The notes under the pieces: generated by a model
What the model saw: the letters and a program-made list of their open reading frames with translations, nothing else
Databases searched by the model: none
Told to the model about the DNA's origin: nothing
Translations under genes and position numbers: made by a program
Part shown: piece after piece, positions 1 to 12,100 of the stretch
How positions within the stretch are numbered: the first letter of the stretch is position 1
How the letters are laid out: each line of letters begins with the position of its first letter
Assembly: GCA_963971575.1 (NCBI GenBank)
Contig: OZ020611.1
Coordinates: 65,877,381-65,941,380 of the forward strand
DNA from: Liopterus haemorrhoidalis
Taxonomy: Eukaryota > Arthropoda > Insecta > Coleoptera > Dytiscidae
Length of the DNA stretch: 64,000 nucleotides
Reading direction: 5' to 3'

Positions 1-235
1 TAACCTTCCTCTTCTACCACTATGTTTATCTATTTAGTACAATAAAGTTAAAGTTTAAATAACATTTTTTAATTTTTTTGAACCACTTTTAGGAGTTGGT
101 AACAGATTAATTGAATTTCATTTATTTCTTATGGGGAAAATTGTTTCTATATTCGTCATATTCTATATTCGTTACACCCCCAGAAACACACTAATGACGA
201 ATATAGAGGTTCCATTGTATATATATTTCAGAACG
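1..235. other. AT-rich DNA, nothing recognised
   Basis: No coding similarity or repeat structure is visible before the LINE relic that begins near 236. Confidence 0.4.
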
Positions 236-745
236 GTCGACGACAGTGAGCTTATGGCTGAACAGACCAATTTTGGATACGAACATTTTGCCACATATAG
301 TATAGAGATAGTTGTAGGCAGCATCAGATAGTTTTTGCCGTTTGGATTTGCGTTCATTGTGAACTTGTTTGGCTCGCTATGTAGATGTTCGTTCGTATTG
401 ATATAATTTCCGTTCATGATTCTATTCCTTGTCTAGGCTACACAGCTGCCATAACTTGAGGTTATTTTTTAGTTTGTCTTTGTAGCGCTACATTTTGGTG
501 TCTATAATTCGACAACTGTTTTCGAATTCTGAGTAATGATCTATGGGTAATTTATTATATCGCATTCTTAGGACGTTCTACCCACTACAACTTAGTTTGG
601 TACATCTTTCCATTTGATTCATAAAAGCGCCCTGACATATTTCTGAGATAGTCCATATGTCAGTTTGTAGGTCGTATATAGCCACCAGGATTCACTGTTG
701 TAAAGTATAAGGCTTTTCTACAGTTGTGAACATTATTATTTTGGA
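236..745 (-). pseudogene. non-LTR retrotransposon ORF2 C-terminal relic
   Basis: Read on the minus strand, broken frames give pieces typical of the C-terminal end of a LINE polyprotein. First comes a stretch like the post-catalytic SESW region (YNSESWW), then RYKDKLKNNLKLW, which resembles the common RYKD...LK motif of these tails, and finally a terminal zinc-knuckle-like block, ICGKMFVSKIGLFSHK. The last matches the C-x2-C...SRIGL-SH pattern that ends many LINE ORF2 proteins. Several stops and frameshifts interrupt it, so it is dead. The catalytic reverse transcriptase core is not visible upstream. The order of motifs and their single orientation support one decayed insertion; the exact clade is not resolvable by eye. 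Confidence 0.62.
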
Positions 746-1685
746 TTTAAGCTATAAAATTCGGCAATTCCATATATGCATTATCAGCGATTCACATCGA
801 AATTAAGTACTCGTAATAGGTGCTTTATAACAAAACATATCTATACAATTCTTCTGGATGTGACTGTTTTCTTCTACTGCCAGCAATGTTAGGGTCATTT
901 GATTACGATAGGGAGACCTTATGGTACATGGAAGAAAAATATCCACCTAAGGAGTTTTTGAATTAGAATTACATGAATGCTAATAGCAAGCGTTGATATA
1001 TTTTCTGTACTTGTGTGTGCAGTATGCATTCCAACAGATCTTTGACCTCGAATCCGTCGGAAACATGAGGCCTGAATGGATAGCTCGGTCGATCAGCTGG
1101 ACATAGTTTATGACGTAAACCCTCTGTTGTATTCGTGAATGCCAGGGTAGTGCTGCATCACCAGAGAAGAAGTATATATGAATGGAACTCAAGTTAAAAT
1201 CGATGGTACCAATTGCAAATGTTTCTGTATCATTTTGATTGTTTGCAATAAGTTATCAGTAACTATTAATATTTATTTAACCTTGTATTAGTCATATCTG
1301 GCAATATATTCAAGCACACCTTGTTCACAAAAACGGATACGGATATAACTCATTTCAATATAAATGTTTATTCAAATTAAGAAATATTATATATAATATT
1401 TTCTTGTGCGTAATGCTTTGTAATTTCTATAAATTAACATAAATTACATAAATATTACATAAATTTCTAATATCTGCAAATAAGATTGCATTTAAAGCTT
1501 CTATAAAAAAGGCACGGATTAAACTATTTTTTCTAAATCATTAGATTAAAAACTGAAGATAAATATGGGACAAAAATCTCTGCATTAAAACGATGCTACT
1601 TTGCTTAGTAATAATAATAATAATAATCGTGTACTACCATCTTAGACATTGACACCACATCAATTAAATCGATTGAATATAATTC
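746..1685. other. AT-rich DNA, no gene seen
   Basis: A moderately GC-richer patch at 1020-1160 has open frames on both strands but resembles nothing I know. A short AAT microsatellite lies at 1609-1627. Otherwise I see nothing. Confidence 0.4.
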
Positions 1686-2180
1686 GTTGTGACAAATCTA
1701 CGATTCGAGTTCTCCCGATCCGTTCGTAAAGTCAGGCGTACACATTAGCTTATTTTTAGTCAATCCGAATCATTCGCCGGAGTATCCGAGCGTTTCCAAG
1801 CAATCCGATGGTCTGGCAGAATTGCTGGGGTTAATGGATTGCAGGTGGTGGGGGTTAGCGCAGGTAAATTGAATCGTACAGCCAATTGGAATGTGTTGAA
1901 AACATAACTTAACCAAATATACGAACTAAGTGCCGTTTGTGATAGAATTCTACTATTAGTAATAAACTCGTATTTATAAAACAAAATGCGGTAGCAGTTG
2001 TAATCAACGACAGAAATTTGATAGTTGTAGTTAGCGCCACCGTCACCAGGCGTCACTACTTAACTTCAGTCAAATATTGCTTACGAAAATCTTAACAAAA
2101 TCCAAGCAATCCGACTAATCTTGTGACGTCACCAGATCGATTTGAGTAATCTTGTGGATTGAATAAACGTAAACGCCTAT
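1686..2180. repeat. TAGGCG-end inverted-repeat element, copy A (left end missing)
   Basis: This segment is collinear with 22740-23340. Shared blocks include the tctcccgatccgttcgtaaa-type left part, the 'gcttatttttagtc' block, the 'ctgggattaa' block, and the 'agcgccacc...ggcgtcactacttaac' block near 2034-2063. The right end reads cgtaaacgccta, the reverse complement of the left end of copy B (taggcgtttac). The matching left end is absent here. No transposase is visible, so it is a non-autonomous DNA-element remnant. Confidence 0.7.
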
Positions 2181-2183
2181 TGT

Positions 2184-2300
2184 CACCAGCCGAATTGGTC
2201 CACTGCTGAACATAGGCGTCCTCACAATTTCTGCCTTGGGTCATCCGTAGCTAATTTCCGGCAGTTCCTAATATCGTCCGTCTACAATATCGAACTTGCT
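2184..2300 (-). pseudogene. RTE-like LINE 3' coding tail
   Basis: On the minus strand the sequence gives DDIRNCRKLATDDPRQK followed by EDAYVQQW, after which comes TNSAGD. The '(E)AYVQQW' ending is a hallmark of the last residues of RTE-type endonuclease-reverse transcriptases. Only the tail survives. It abuts the right end of the preceding inverted-repeat element. Confidence 0.6.
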
Positions 2301-2987
2301 GTTATGTATATTTTAAACACTGTAGGGAAGAGTAATATGCTCGTCTTTTAAAATATTATATTTTTTCCAATTTTACTGTGAAAACCTTGTGTCAAGTAAT
2401 GTCATCTGGGGTTAAAATGCGCTTACTAAAGTCCCTCCCATTCTTTAAAGCTTCAGGGCTCCTGTAAGAGATTTCTTTTCCTTTAAAGAAACCGCCGTTT
2501 ATACTCCACTTGAAAAATATCTTCAAAGACATGTATTGATACTCAAACTCACAATTGGTACTTCAACTAACATTTTCAACATATTTTTTATCTTATCTTT
2601 GAAAATTACAAATCAAATATTACTTGGAATAACCGCTATAGACATTATGGTGCATCAAATTAGTTTGTTCGGTGCAAATGAATCACAGTTAAAAATAGAG
2701 ATGCTAACACAAAATTAACCAGGATACTGATGCTATATTCATGTTTCATGAAAGTGTTTTAATGTAGACAGATATTAAAAGAGTCCTAAAGCGGAATTAA
2801 AATGTTCAAACGGATGCGGGATATAGATATGACGGTTCATATCATTCGGAATATTTTTAAAGGTCATTTTAAAACTACAATATGATGTTGAATCGATGAG
2901 GGGAATTACAAAGGAATTACCAGCATTTAACAATCAGATTTCCGCAGTGCAAAAAAAAATTTGTCGTTAAAATACAGATGTTAATAA
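2301..2987. other. AT-rich DNA, nothing recognised
   Basis: No supported coding or repeat structure. Confidence 0.4.
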
Positions 2988-3311
2988 TTGGATACTAGGG
3001 TTGTAAATCGAAGGCAAAACATCGATGTTCAACATCGATGTTAACATCGGCGCCTTACTATCGATGTTGAAAAAACATCGAAGGAAAATCATCGATGTAT
3101 CGGAAACATCGATGTTTTATTAATATTAAAAAAAGCTATTTTATTTAATAATGTAAAAATAAAATACGAAAAAAGTAACACGTAATACACAAAAAGCATT
3201 TATTAGATTTTGAAATAGAAATATTCCTTTTTAATAGTAATTAATTTCACATTAATATTATTATACCCAATATAATAATCCAAATTTGTACCTACAGTCT
3301 ATTCCCAACGA

Positions 3312-3459
3312 TTAGGCGGAACTAACCGCAATTTTCATTTTTGTAATTTGTCATTAGATATTTTTTTATGTATTGAAGTTGACTTTTCGTGAACAAAATG
3401 ATCAAAAGCTTCAATCAATCGGTAAAGGTAACTAGAATTAAAAATCTAGTTCCGCCTAA
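3312..3459. repeat. TTAGGCGGAACTA MITE, complete copy
   Basis: The ends are TTAGGCGGAACTA and TAGTTCCGCCTAA, perfect inverses over 13 bp, enclosing about 148 bp with no coding content. Relatives occur at 3641-3765 (inverted), 20684-20770 (half) and 34244-34389. Confidence 0.8.
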
Positions 3460-3640
3460 ACCAAAGGAACAGATCTTATTATTTTTACATTTCTAAAATG
3501 AAATATTGGATTTTATTTCAATACTAATATAGTAATCTTAATGTTAATTTTATATTATTTAACATAAAAATATATACATACACAATTATTTTTATACTTT
3601 TTTAAGTTGATATAAAGTCTGTTCCTTTTGTTTAGGCGGA

Positions 3641-3765
3641 ACTAGATTTTCAATTCTAGTTACTTTTACCGATTAATTGAAGCTTTCGATCATTTTGTTC
3701 AGGAAAAGCCAACTTCAATATATAAAAAAATAGCTAATGACAACTTACAAAAATCCAGGGATTGG
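3641..3765. repeat. TTAGGCGGAACTA MITE, truncated inverted copy
   Basis: This is the reverse-complement relative of 3312-3459, keeping one end (tttaggcggaactag) and the 'ttttaccgatt' and 'gatcattttgtt' blocks. The other end is lost near 3765. Together with 3312-3459 it makes a large inverted repeat inside the hAT element. Confidence 0.7.
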
Positions 3766-4170
3766 AGGAATAACAACTGGAAAAGTGTCAACAAGACTCA
3801 AAAAGAAAAAGTGTGTTGGCGTCGTTGGTCGTTCGCATTATTTGCAAAAATTAAAAGTTTCTTCTTATTTTTTCGTATTCTGCTAACTGCTAAGAAGAAT
3901 AAGAACTAACACTATTAGTATTGTTATAACACAATAGATGGCGCTTATATTTTGTGTACTAATTTTAATAAAAATTAAATTTTTAAGATTCCAGCGCCTC
4001 TAGGTGTAGTTTCTGAATTTCAAAGTTTAAACATCGACATCGGTAGTAGACATCGATGTTTTATCGATACTATCGCCAGCTGACCATCGATGGTAAAAAC
4101 ATCGATGTTTTTAAAACAAACATCGATGTTTTCGATACATCGATGTTTTTTTCCCATCCCTATTGGATAC

Positions 4171-5057
4171 CTAGAGAAATATTATTGCAACCAGAAAAAA
4201 CTTAAAACCACGTAGTATCGTATTCAGATAGAACACACTCTCTTGTCTTGTCTTTTGTAGAATTTTGAGAAGTGTAAACTATTTTTCAAAACCACTGTTG
4301 GTATTGAAAGTGAGGTAATACATCTTTATTTCTGCTTAATTTACATTAATTTAACTGGAAAATCAAACATATCTGAATGCTGTTGTCCGTTTTAAAAATA
4401 TAGTATGTCTAAACGTGCCTTTACTTATAATGACTCGCAAAGTTCAATTAAAAATGTTGATAATGTTAAATTTAGTTTAATAATTTAAAAAAGTTTAGTA
4501 GAAAATTTAATCAAATGTTTAGTTTGAAAAATGTTTTTTGTGATGTTTCTTACAAGATAATTAAAATATTTAGCTACCTGCTGAACAAAGGTGTAGAAAC
4601 ACTGTTATACACCGAAATGGCCGAACACATTTCACCACCAGATTAAATTTACCCTCGTATTCGCAGTAAAAATCCCTAAAGCTACTTTTAGACAGCGTTA
4701 GTTATTCTTAAATTTACATATTAAAACAAAATTTGATGTTGTACTTAATGTATTCAACTTAACGATACAAAAAAGTTGTAATTTATAATCATTATATCGT
4801 TATTTATTTTAATTTATTTTAAATAAATTTATATAAATTATACCCGTCTAATGCAAGCTTTAGGAACAATACAGTAGAGATTTATCACTGAAATTTTAAA
4901 ACTGCTTCAATGCAGTACATGCAATGGCAATTTTTCTTATAAAGTAGACGGTGAAAATAAGGGAAGAAATAGGAAATTGCTAAAAAAATACATAAAGAGA
5001 AAAATCAGGTTGTGTAGTCACAAAAAATATCAATTTAAAACCTGTTTATTTGAATTA
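4171..5057. other. AT-rich DNA, nothing recognised
   Basis: No supported coding sequence or repeat between the hAT right flank and the GC-richer element at 5058. Confidence 0.4.
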
Positions 5058-5295
5058 AAAGGGCTGTGCCGACCAATTTTGGCACCTAAGGCAAAGTATA
5101 TAAACAGTGCTCCCTTAGAAAAAGCAATTGTATTTTGAAAAAAATGTAATAATTTCTTGATTGGGCCTCTTCATCTTTCAAAATTCGTATGGATTTCATG
5201 AAGATCAATAACAAATTGCGTCTCTTTTGTTCAACAAAGGAGAGGCGAGGGCGAGAGGCTCACTTGCCACACCCTTGGCACGGTTTTGGTTACTA
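5058..5295. repeat. Probable hAT-type MITE (GGGCTGTGCC ends)
   Basis: The left part reads gggctgtgccgacc...tggcaccta. The right part (5268-5292), reverse complemented, reads ccgtgccaagggtgtggc. This resembles GGGCCGTGCC-type hAT ends. I could not find a target duplication, so the limits are approximate. Confidence 0.4.
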
Positions 5296-5549
5296 GCGTT
5301 GGCGTACCCTAGGTTTGTTGCAGTCTCGACCCATCTGCGGATGGACGGTCTTATTCGTTCTTCTAAAGAGAGTGCGTACTTTCATTTTATTAACCCAATT
5401 CGAAAAGTATGTATTTTTGTATTATAAAATTTCGATGGCGCTTTTAAATGTAAAGTGAATTACACGAGTTTTTATCTGTATCTGATATATTACAGAAAAT
5501 ATAAAGAACAATTTCTATCTACGCGCAATTTTGTATCTCTCATCAGGCC

Positions 5550-5690
5550 CGTTATTATTGTTTTCCGGGGGCGTGGGGCGGAATTAATGTTTTCTCGGGG
5601 CCCCGAATTATTTTATCATGGGGCTCGGGCCCGGAATAATTGTTTTACCAGGGCCCGGGACCTCTCTCGACGCCCCTGGTAGTGGGGAAA
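5550..5690. repeat. GC-rich degenerate tandem block, probable hAT end
   Basis: Three to four imperfect units of roughly 35-40 bp alternate G/C runs with AATTATTGTTTT-like spacers. The outer end, reverse complemented (caggggcgtcgagaga), resembles the left end of the hAT element at 13875 and a remnant at about 60615. It stands out strongly from the AT-rich surroundings. Confidence 0.45.
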
Positions 5691-6369
5691 AAGAAAAAAC
5701 TGATCGATTAAATACCTGGATCGAGATGAAAGATTTTTGTGAGTGAGGCCAAATTTTAAAATAACTTACGAAGTAGCTATTTTTTTTTTTTTAATAATTA
5801 CTAAAACATGTTGTGTAATAATTTATGAAATTTTGTAATAACATGTATGTTTATACTGAATATTATCTCCGAGATTTTAAAAATTTTAAATATATTTTTT
5901 GCGGAATTCCCTTGTAAAGACTTTAAGCATAACATGAATATGAAATTATAGCATCCACTTGTGAAAACTGTTCTATATATTTTAAGCTGATGAACAGAGT
6001 GAGAACATTGCACCCTGAGGTAAAATAAACACTAATCCAAGTGAAACAAAAACAGTCGGAAATGCAGGTGACCCGAACGGACTAACTGAATTTAGAAAAA
6101 GTTAACCGTAGTACAAAGGTTTGAATATTAAATTAGGGTCTAAACATTTGTTAACACATGTAGAAAAATGTATGTATACATTTTCATTAGTAAACTTTTT
6201 TTTATCATCAGGAACAAACAGGACTCGAAGTGAAAAATTTCGCGAACCGGAACGCTATTACAACTACTTGTGCGATTAAAAAATAGGACCGAGCGTCACC
6301 ACAAAGTACTTCAACAAAACTCTTTCTAACAAAGAAATAATTATTGGAAAGGATAATGTGTTGTATATA
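5691..6369. other. AT-rich DNA, nothing recognised
   Basis: Small open frames exist, but none shows a recognisable motif. Confidence 0.4.
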
Positions 6370-7236
6370 TTAGGTCTACCGGAAGGTTTTTTCCTTTATT
6401 TGGTATTACTAAAATAAAAACAAATCGAAAGAAAAAAATATATTGATTAAAATAGTTTCCATCGTGATCTACACTCTGCCATGTATCAGGAAGACAAAAT
6501 ATTCCCGATTTATAAAATTCCTGATTTCTTGAAAGAAAAAATTGTTCAAGACTCATTTTAACATGGTTCATATCTTGTTTCTCAAAAAGTGTCCCAATGA
6601 CCGAAATAAGTGATAGTCTGACGGTGAAATGTCTGGTGAGTAGGGTGGGTGTGTTAGAATCTCCCAACCAAGCCCGGAAATTTTTCACATGTCATTTTTG
6701 ATACAAGAAGTCGGGCATTGTTGTGTTGAAGAATAATTCCTCTTCTATTCACAATTTCTGGCCGTTTTCTGGTAAAATTCTTATTCAGTCGCTCCAATTG
6801 TTCACAGTAGAGATAAGAATTAACATTTTGCCCCGGTTTTAACATCTCATAATAAATGATTCCTTTATAAGGCCTTTCAGATCGGGGTTTATCATCCAAG
6901 CATAAATTTGCTGATCTAAATTTTTTAAACCACCTTTGAAATGTGCTTACATATAGTTTATCACCATAAACAGTGTAAATGTTTTTTGTAGCAACTGTAG
7001 CAGAATTTTTTTGGTACTCATGAAACATTAAACAGCATAAAAAATATTTTGATGGAAATTCCTCCGCCATTTTAAAATGTAAAGGTTTAAAATGAAACGA
7101 AAACAATAATTAGGTACTCAAAGGTACAGAGTTTAACCAAAACGCAAAAGACGTCTATTCAATTCAGCGAACAAGTCGTGACTAGTTCGCATACTGCATT
7201 AATAATAAAAACGAAAGAAATTTCCGGTTCACCTAA
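6370..7236 (-). mobile_element. Internally deleted mariner with both ends
   Basis: The element is 867 bp. The ends read ttaggtctaccggaag (6370 onward) and, in reverse complement from 7236, ttaggtgaaccggaaa, a 13/16 match. TA dinucleotides flank both sides (6368-6369, 7237-7238), as expected for Tc1/mariner integration. A full mariner is about 1.3 kb; the loss is explained by the gap in the transposase. Confidence 0.9.
6438..7070 (-). pseudogene. mariner transposase, internally deleted and frameshifted
   Basis: The start at 7070 gives MAEEFPSKYFLCCL, then the DNA-binding region (YGDKLYVSTFQRWFKKFRSA, residues about 45-64). At DDKPRSERP the frame jumps directly to KGIIYYEMLKPGQ, which in intact mariners lies beyond the first catalytic aspartate. 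About 100 or more residues are therefore missing, including that aspartate. The second catalytic site reads QHNNAR where HDNAR is usual, so Asp is replaced by Asn. The third site region (SPSDYH in relatives) is frameshifted around 6610-6650. The C-terminus is recognisable as MSLEQFFLSRNQEFYKSG to DGNYF. It cannot encode an active enzyme but is a plausible substrate for one. Confidence 0.88.
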
Positions 7237-7254
7237 TATATCGGTTTCAATACG

Positions 7255-7480
7255 GTTGACGCCTCTTCTCCGTTCTTAATTTCCAGGAACTTCTGTCATG
7301 GCATAAAACTTCTGTTAGTCCTCTTGTGGACATTCTTTCTTTTATTCCAACTCTCCAACTTCGGCTAGGTCTTTTTCGTTTTTGTCTCCTCTGGTATCCA
7401 GGATAGTATCCTTTTCGGCCATCTATCTTCCGTCATTCTATTTGCGTGATTTAACCAGATTAGCTGTTTGGTTTCTATCC
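7255..7480 (-). pseudogene. RTE-like LINE C-terminal fragment
   Basis: On the minus strand, two frames give MTEDRWPKRILSWIP and, after a shift, RRQKRKRPSRSWRVGIKERM followed by DRSSWKLRTEKRRQ. This is the R-W-P-K-x-I...G-R-P-x-x-S-W-R-x-G-I pattern typical of the last 80 residues of RTE-type ORF2. It begins about 20 bp from the mariner end. No catalytic domain is preserved. Confidence 0.65.
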
Positions 7481-8789
7481 TGGCATATTTTCACGATCCG
7501 TAACGCTGTTCCGGTTTCTTCCGGTATATTTCGAGCCCTGAGTACAAAATAGAATAACATATAATTGGAGATTAGCCCGAATTTTTCGATTTCGAATCTG
7601 AACTGCATCCGCTTATTCGATATCCCTATCCTGCCGCAACCGCAACTTTAGCAAATATCAATACCCGCATCTGATCCACATTGACATATATAGATAATAA
7701 TAGTATGTTCCATATTAGGATAGAAAAATATTCTTGGGATATTTTTGAGGGTGAAGCAAGAATCAAGTCGAAAAGGATGGTCTCAATAAAAAAGTTCTGC
7801 AGATTACTTTATATAAAAGAAAAAATAATGCAGATATGTTGGCAATATATTTTTAAAGTTTTCGCCGACCGTTTAGATTTAGCTGGAGATCGGTGGTTGA
7901 GAAACATTACTTCTTACTTTTAAATTATCTTTTATCTTCACATTTCGTATCCATTGTCATCGTCTTTTTTTTCTTGATCTTCGACTTTGTTATTACAAAA
8001 GTCTTTTTATAATAATTGTTAGGAAGTTACAAGTTAGAACAAGACTGTGAAATATTATCCGTATTTATGTAGTTTAATCCAAGCTCTGTAAACTGCAAAC
8101 TATAATTTACAATATAATTGCATGTTGTTCATGCAACAAAACTATCGTGTATGCTATTAAGTTCATTTTGTTTTGGATATTTGCAAAATTTAATTGCATA
8201 TGTACTACAAATGCGCAATATTTTATCAATATTGTACAGTGCAAGTTTAATTATGTATGAATAAAAAGAAACTTAACTTATAAAATTGCAAATAATTACA
8301 GACATAAATGTTAAAACAATATGTTCAGCAATAAACTCAATTAATTTTTTACAACTTCGGGCATTAACAACAATATAAATATATTACTTTAATGGCCGGT
8401 TCTAAATAATGAGTTAAGTGTTTTAACTCGAGTTATGTTGTATGAGTTATGTCGAATTGGTAAAAACCAATTTCTGAATACATTATAATTGGTAAAAATT
8501 ATTTAATATTACTAGTTATATAAAATAATCTTCAGGAAGATGCAAACAACTTGGAAACTGTACAAACACTAATTTCCGTATTAAAGCAACACATCTTGCA
8601 CTATGGTTATTACCAAAAACCAGTAAGAACTTCAGAAATAATTTTTAGATTGAGTGGTTAGCAGGAGAAACCAGTTGACCTGAAAGGATTAAAACATTTA
8701 ACTTTCTTTAGCAACGGGGTATAAGACTGCCTAATAAAATAAGAACAAAAGAATTTAAAATGTGGCAGTCGTCTTTTAATTTAATCAAT
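7481..8789. other. AT-rich DNA, no supported gene
   Basis: An 80-codon frame at 7681-7923 (+) has no recognisable motif. The rest is AT-rich and featureless apart from a short block near 8680-8720 that resembles 22097-22140. Confidence 0.35.
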
Positions 8790-9655
8790 AACATCAAATA
8801 ATTCATTGAAATATTAGGAATTACGTCGATAATTTTTTAAAATAGCAATGTATCTTCTTGGCATAGACTCTGTTAATTTTCGACACTTTTCGATTGGGAT
8901 ATTGCATTTTATTCTTACAAACAGTGCACAAATGTATGTTATTAAAATTATTTCTCTCGCAACTTGAACCTTTCAGGCCGAAAATGTTTAATTGCATTTA
9001 AATCTGATGGTTGCGAATGCTCGAGCAAAACTGGTATGTTATTATGGAGAAAGAAATGTCTAACAAGCATTGATGAATATTTTGTCATTGTAATGTCACT
9101 CTGGTGACATTCCGATTTTATATGTTTCCTATGATATTTTCCTATGTTTCTATATATTTCTTTAGTCATTGTTTCTTTAATCCAATAGTTTGGAACTGCA
9201 TCTTATAGAAAACTCCATCATAAGTAAAATCGTAAAACGACCAACGGGACTAACACCTATTAAATCATAAATAAGTCCAAAACAGGATCAGATCCAACAG
9301 GCATTCTTCTGAAATTAATATTCTGACTGAAAAGCTAATTTTATTTCAGAAACTATACTTGTTAAATCCGGTTCCGTTGCAAACTTGTCAAAAGAATATT
9401 TATGGTGATTGGCTTGGATAGGTTTTAAGCCGCCTAAATCTTTTTCCATTTTTCACTTATGTTCGGCTTTTCTATACCATGAAAAGCAAGTCCAAAACGG
9501 TATATTTCCACCACCATTCTTAATACTTTTCTTGTATATCGTTGGTCCCCATATTGCACGGTCTTCTAGTATAAGTTCTTGCATTAGAATCCAACAGATA
9601 TATTTTTGTTTTGTCGCTCCACAAGAGTACGCGTTACTCTCTTTTAATTAAATTA
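8790..9655 (-). pseudogene. Tc1-like transposase relic
   Basis: Two separated blocks on the minus strand fall in the order expected of a Tc1 transposase. At 9640-9430, SNARTYTRRP and KSIKNGGGNIPFWTCFSW correspond to the family's FGSDGR-YV-RRP and KHGGGS-MVWGCFS regions around the first acidic residue. At 9140-8950, MLVRHFFLHNNIPVLLEHSQ then PSDLNAIKHF corresponds to the [22 protein letters not shown] region with the last catalytic acid region. Further down, KINRVYAKKIHCYFKK resembles ESMPRR-. Many stops and frameshifts are present. No terminal repeats were identified. Confidence 0.72.
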
Positions 9656-10462
9656 TTATACGTTTCATCGAGGCGAAATCAAATATTAATCAATCCAAAT
9701 ACTCGAAAAGCAAATCCGGATGAACTTTTAAATCCTCCCTCTTAACTCGTTACTTTTATTTAAAATTCATTTTTCATGTTATTTGAGTTTTCATTTCAAC
9801 TTTCTCATTTATTTTACTCTTTATTTAACCGGATTCATCAGTTGTACATTTCCGGTAGCCATTATTTCCGAAATGAGGAACAGTAAAATAACGAATAATT
9901 CTGCTTTATTAAAACGTTAACATTTATTTGAATACGTTTTCATATCTCACTATAATTCTTCTTTATTTTAATATTAAATCCGTGAAATATTAAAACTGGT
10001 TTCAACAGAGATTAAAAGTGGAGAGATTAGTAAAGAAGAGTGAAAGAGGAAAGAGATAAATGAATGGGAAAGGAAATGGAAAGCATTAATTAGCAACGAT
10101 CATTATCAGGGTCATTTCACCTTCGTATAATGGCTGATCTGTGAAAACCGGTAAATGTATTCAATAGGCTGAAGGCATCTACTAGCCTCGAGTTTCATTC
10201 GTGACTTGAAACATTCTACACGTCAATATGCAAACGTCAATTTCAACCAAGTTAATTCAAAGTTGAAGCGATGTTTCATGTAATAACACGAAGGTTTATA
10301 AGACGGTACTAGAAGAAATCATACAATTTTAATGCAATCATTTTTAATGGGTCATTGTATTTGTTGCTTCTTTGTGATTCTATTTTAAAATTAAACTCTT
10401 ATTATTCTATTGTCCTGAGGTTGTGCAGTTTCGACGATTCTATCACTCTTCTTTTTTATGTC
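9656..10462. other. AT-rich DNA, nothing recognised
   Basis: No supported coding region or repeat. Confidence 0.4.
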
Positions 10463-10640
10463 GGTTTCTTTTAGCTAGAAGAGCCGTGAGCTATGATGTG
10501 TTTATTTTTCTTTTTATATCTTCCCAACTGCCTCTATGCTCCGTCTTTCTCGTGGCTTATATAACAGAGCAACGGGTTACGAGTTCTGATCGGTCCACCT
10601 AGTAGGACACCAATCACGAGACCGTCTTCCATCAAATTTC
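10463..10640 (-). pseudogene. LINE ORF2 tail fragment (weak)
   Basis: The minus strand gives GKFDGRRSRDWCPTRWTDQI, which resembles the G-x-R-S-R-G-R-P-P-x-R-W-x-D-x-I block near the end of many LINE ORF2 proteins. Downstream similarity fades into stops. Confidence 0.45.
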
Positions 10641-10683
10641 CCCTTTAGAATTAATCTGTTAACGTTTGATTGTCGATAGACTA

Positions 10684-10896
10684 AAACCGCATTCAGACCT
10701 CGGTAAATTAATACGTTGTGTCGCTATGGATAGTTTTAACGAGGGCAATTGGTATGATTGGACAAGCTCGTACTGTATCGCTCAACAGTAGTATAGCAAC
10801 GACAAAGCACGAGCATGTCCGATCATACCAATTCCCTTCGTTAATACTATCCATAGCGACACAACGCATTAATTTACCGAGGTCTGAATGCGGCTT
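10684..10896. repeat. Fold-back MITE, about 213 bp
   Basis: The two halves are near-perfect inverses over about 85 bp (left from aaaccgcattcagacctcgg, right ending ccgaggtctgaatgcggctt), with a short centre around 10772-10808. TA dinucleotides flank both ends, consistent with a Tc1/mariner-type target. It contains no coding sequence and the transcript would fold into a long hairpin. Confidence 0.9.
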
Positions 10897-12100
10897 TACA
10901 TGTTCTTTAATTTACTCCATTATTGACTGCTTTATTGGCTAGTACGAGTACCCTTTTTGCCCATAATAACCGCAGCAGCCTTATTTATGCAGTTTATATC
11001 TTTCTTGTGGCACATCATGCAGAGAGAAGATGGACTCTAGTGACAAATTGTTGAGGGCCATCGCCCTCATCAGGATAGTCTCCTACTTGGAGAAACTCTT
11101 CTACAAAAATATAAATATAAAAGTTGTTTTATGCAATTTTCATGCATAGATTGTTACTAATTTTATTTCAGGTTGTTAGTTGCGTATAAGAAACTTATAA
11201 TGTATGGGGGTTATACGTACCGTTAAAGTAAAAGTGCGTAAAACATATTTAGAATGAAGAAACTATTTTTTCTGATTAATTTAGTTTTTAATATAATGAA
11301 CATTTGGGGGCTAAGTGCCACCTAAAACCCAAAATTTTCAAATATATCATTTATTATTTTCGTTATAGCGCAAAAAATATAACAAAAACCTCAGCTATAA
11401 ACTTCTAGTAATAAATATGTTTTTTTAAAATAGAGTTTTGTATATATTTTGTCTATTCTTAAACTGTTGAAACTATTAATTGTAAATGTCAAATTTTCCT
11501 GATTTAATTTTAAATTCTATTTCCCCATTTTACAACATAACCTGAAACAATTCCGCTGATGTCTATATTACAATTAATTGTTTATTCCACATGGACGTTT
11601 CTATATTATCCCATGAACTGTTTCCAATATCGGTTTATTGAATGGTATGGTAGGACGCAGCCTGTACACACGGCATACGAATGTATCTCTATCACATACT
11701 CTCTCGAAGCACATGTTCCGCGGTTCGTAGAAACAAATCGAAACAAGCTGTTGCACTTGGAAGATTTTCACATCATTACCGATACAAGCAACTGGTACAA
11801 TTTATTTTCAACGTGCTGAATTTCATAATTTATCACTGAATATGCTATTTGATTTATATTTTGTTTTAAATCATATTAAAATATCATGTACGTTTTCAAA
11901 TATAGATCGAAAGATCTCATAGAGAGCGTTTACAAAATGGTGTTTGAGTACGAACACGTAGAAAGATTATTATCGGTGTAGATTAATCGACGTCTATAAG
12001 TGCTTGTTGATACAGGTTAGTGCATAAAAAAATTGTTAAAACAATTAGCTGTCCGGCTTCGCACGGGGACAATTTGTTATTATTGACTCCGTTGTTATTA
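10897..12100. other. No supported gene
   Basis: A GC-richer patch at 10940-11100 and an 86-codon frame at 11559-11819 (+) are not recognised. The rest is AT-rich. Confidence 0.35.

Larger units (their letters stand above)
2996..4162. mobile_element. Non-autonomous hAT element with CATCGATG-rich ends
   Basis: The ends read TAGGGTTG and, in reverse complement, TAGGGATGGG. They are flanked by an exact 8-bp duplication, TTGGATAC (2988-2995 and 4163-4170), as expected for hAT insertions. Both subterminal regions (3010-3115 and 4025-4148) carry many copies of ATCGATGT in inverted arrangement, probably transposase-binding repeats. No transposase frame is present. Two copies of a TTAGGCGGAACTA repeat sit inside at 3312-3459 and about 3641-3765. 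Confidence 0.88.
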
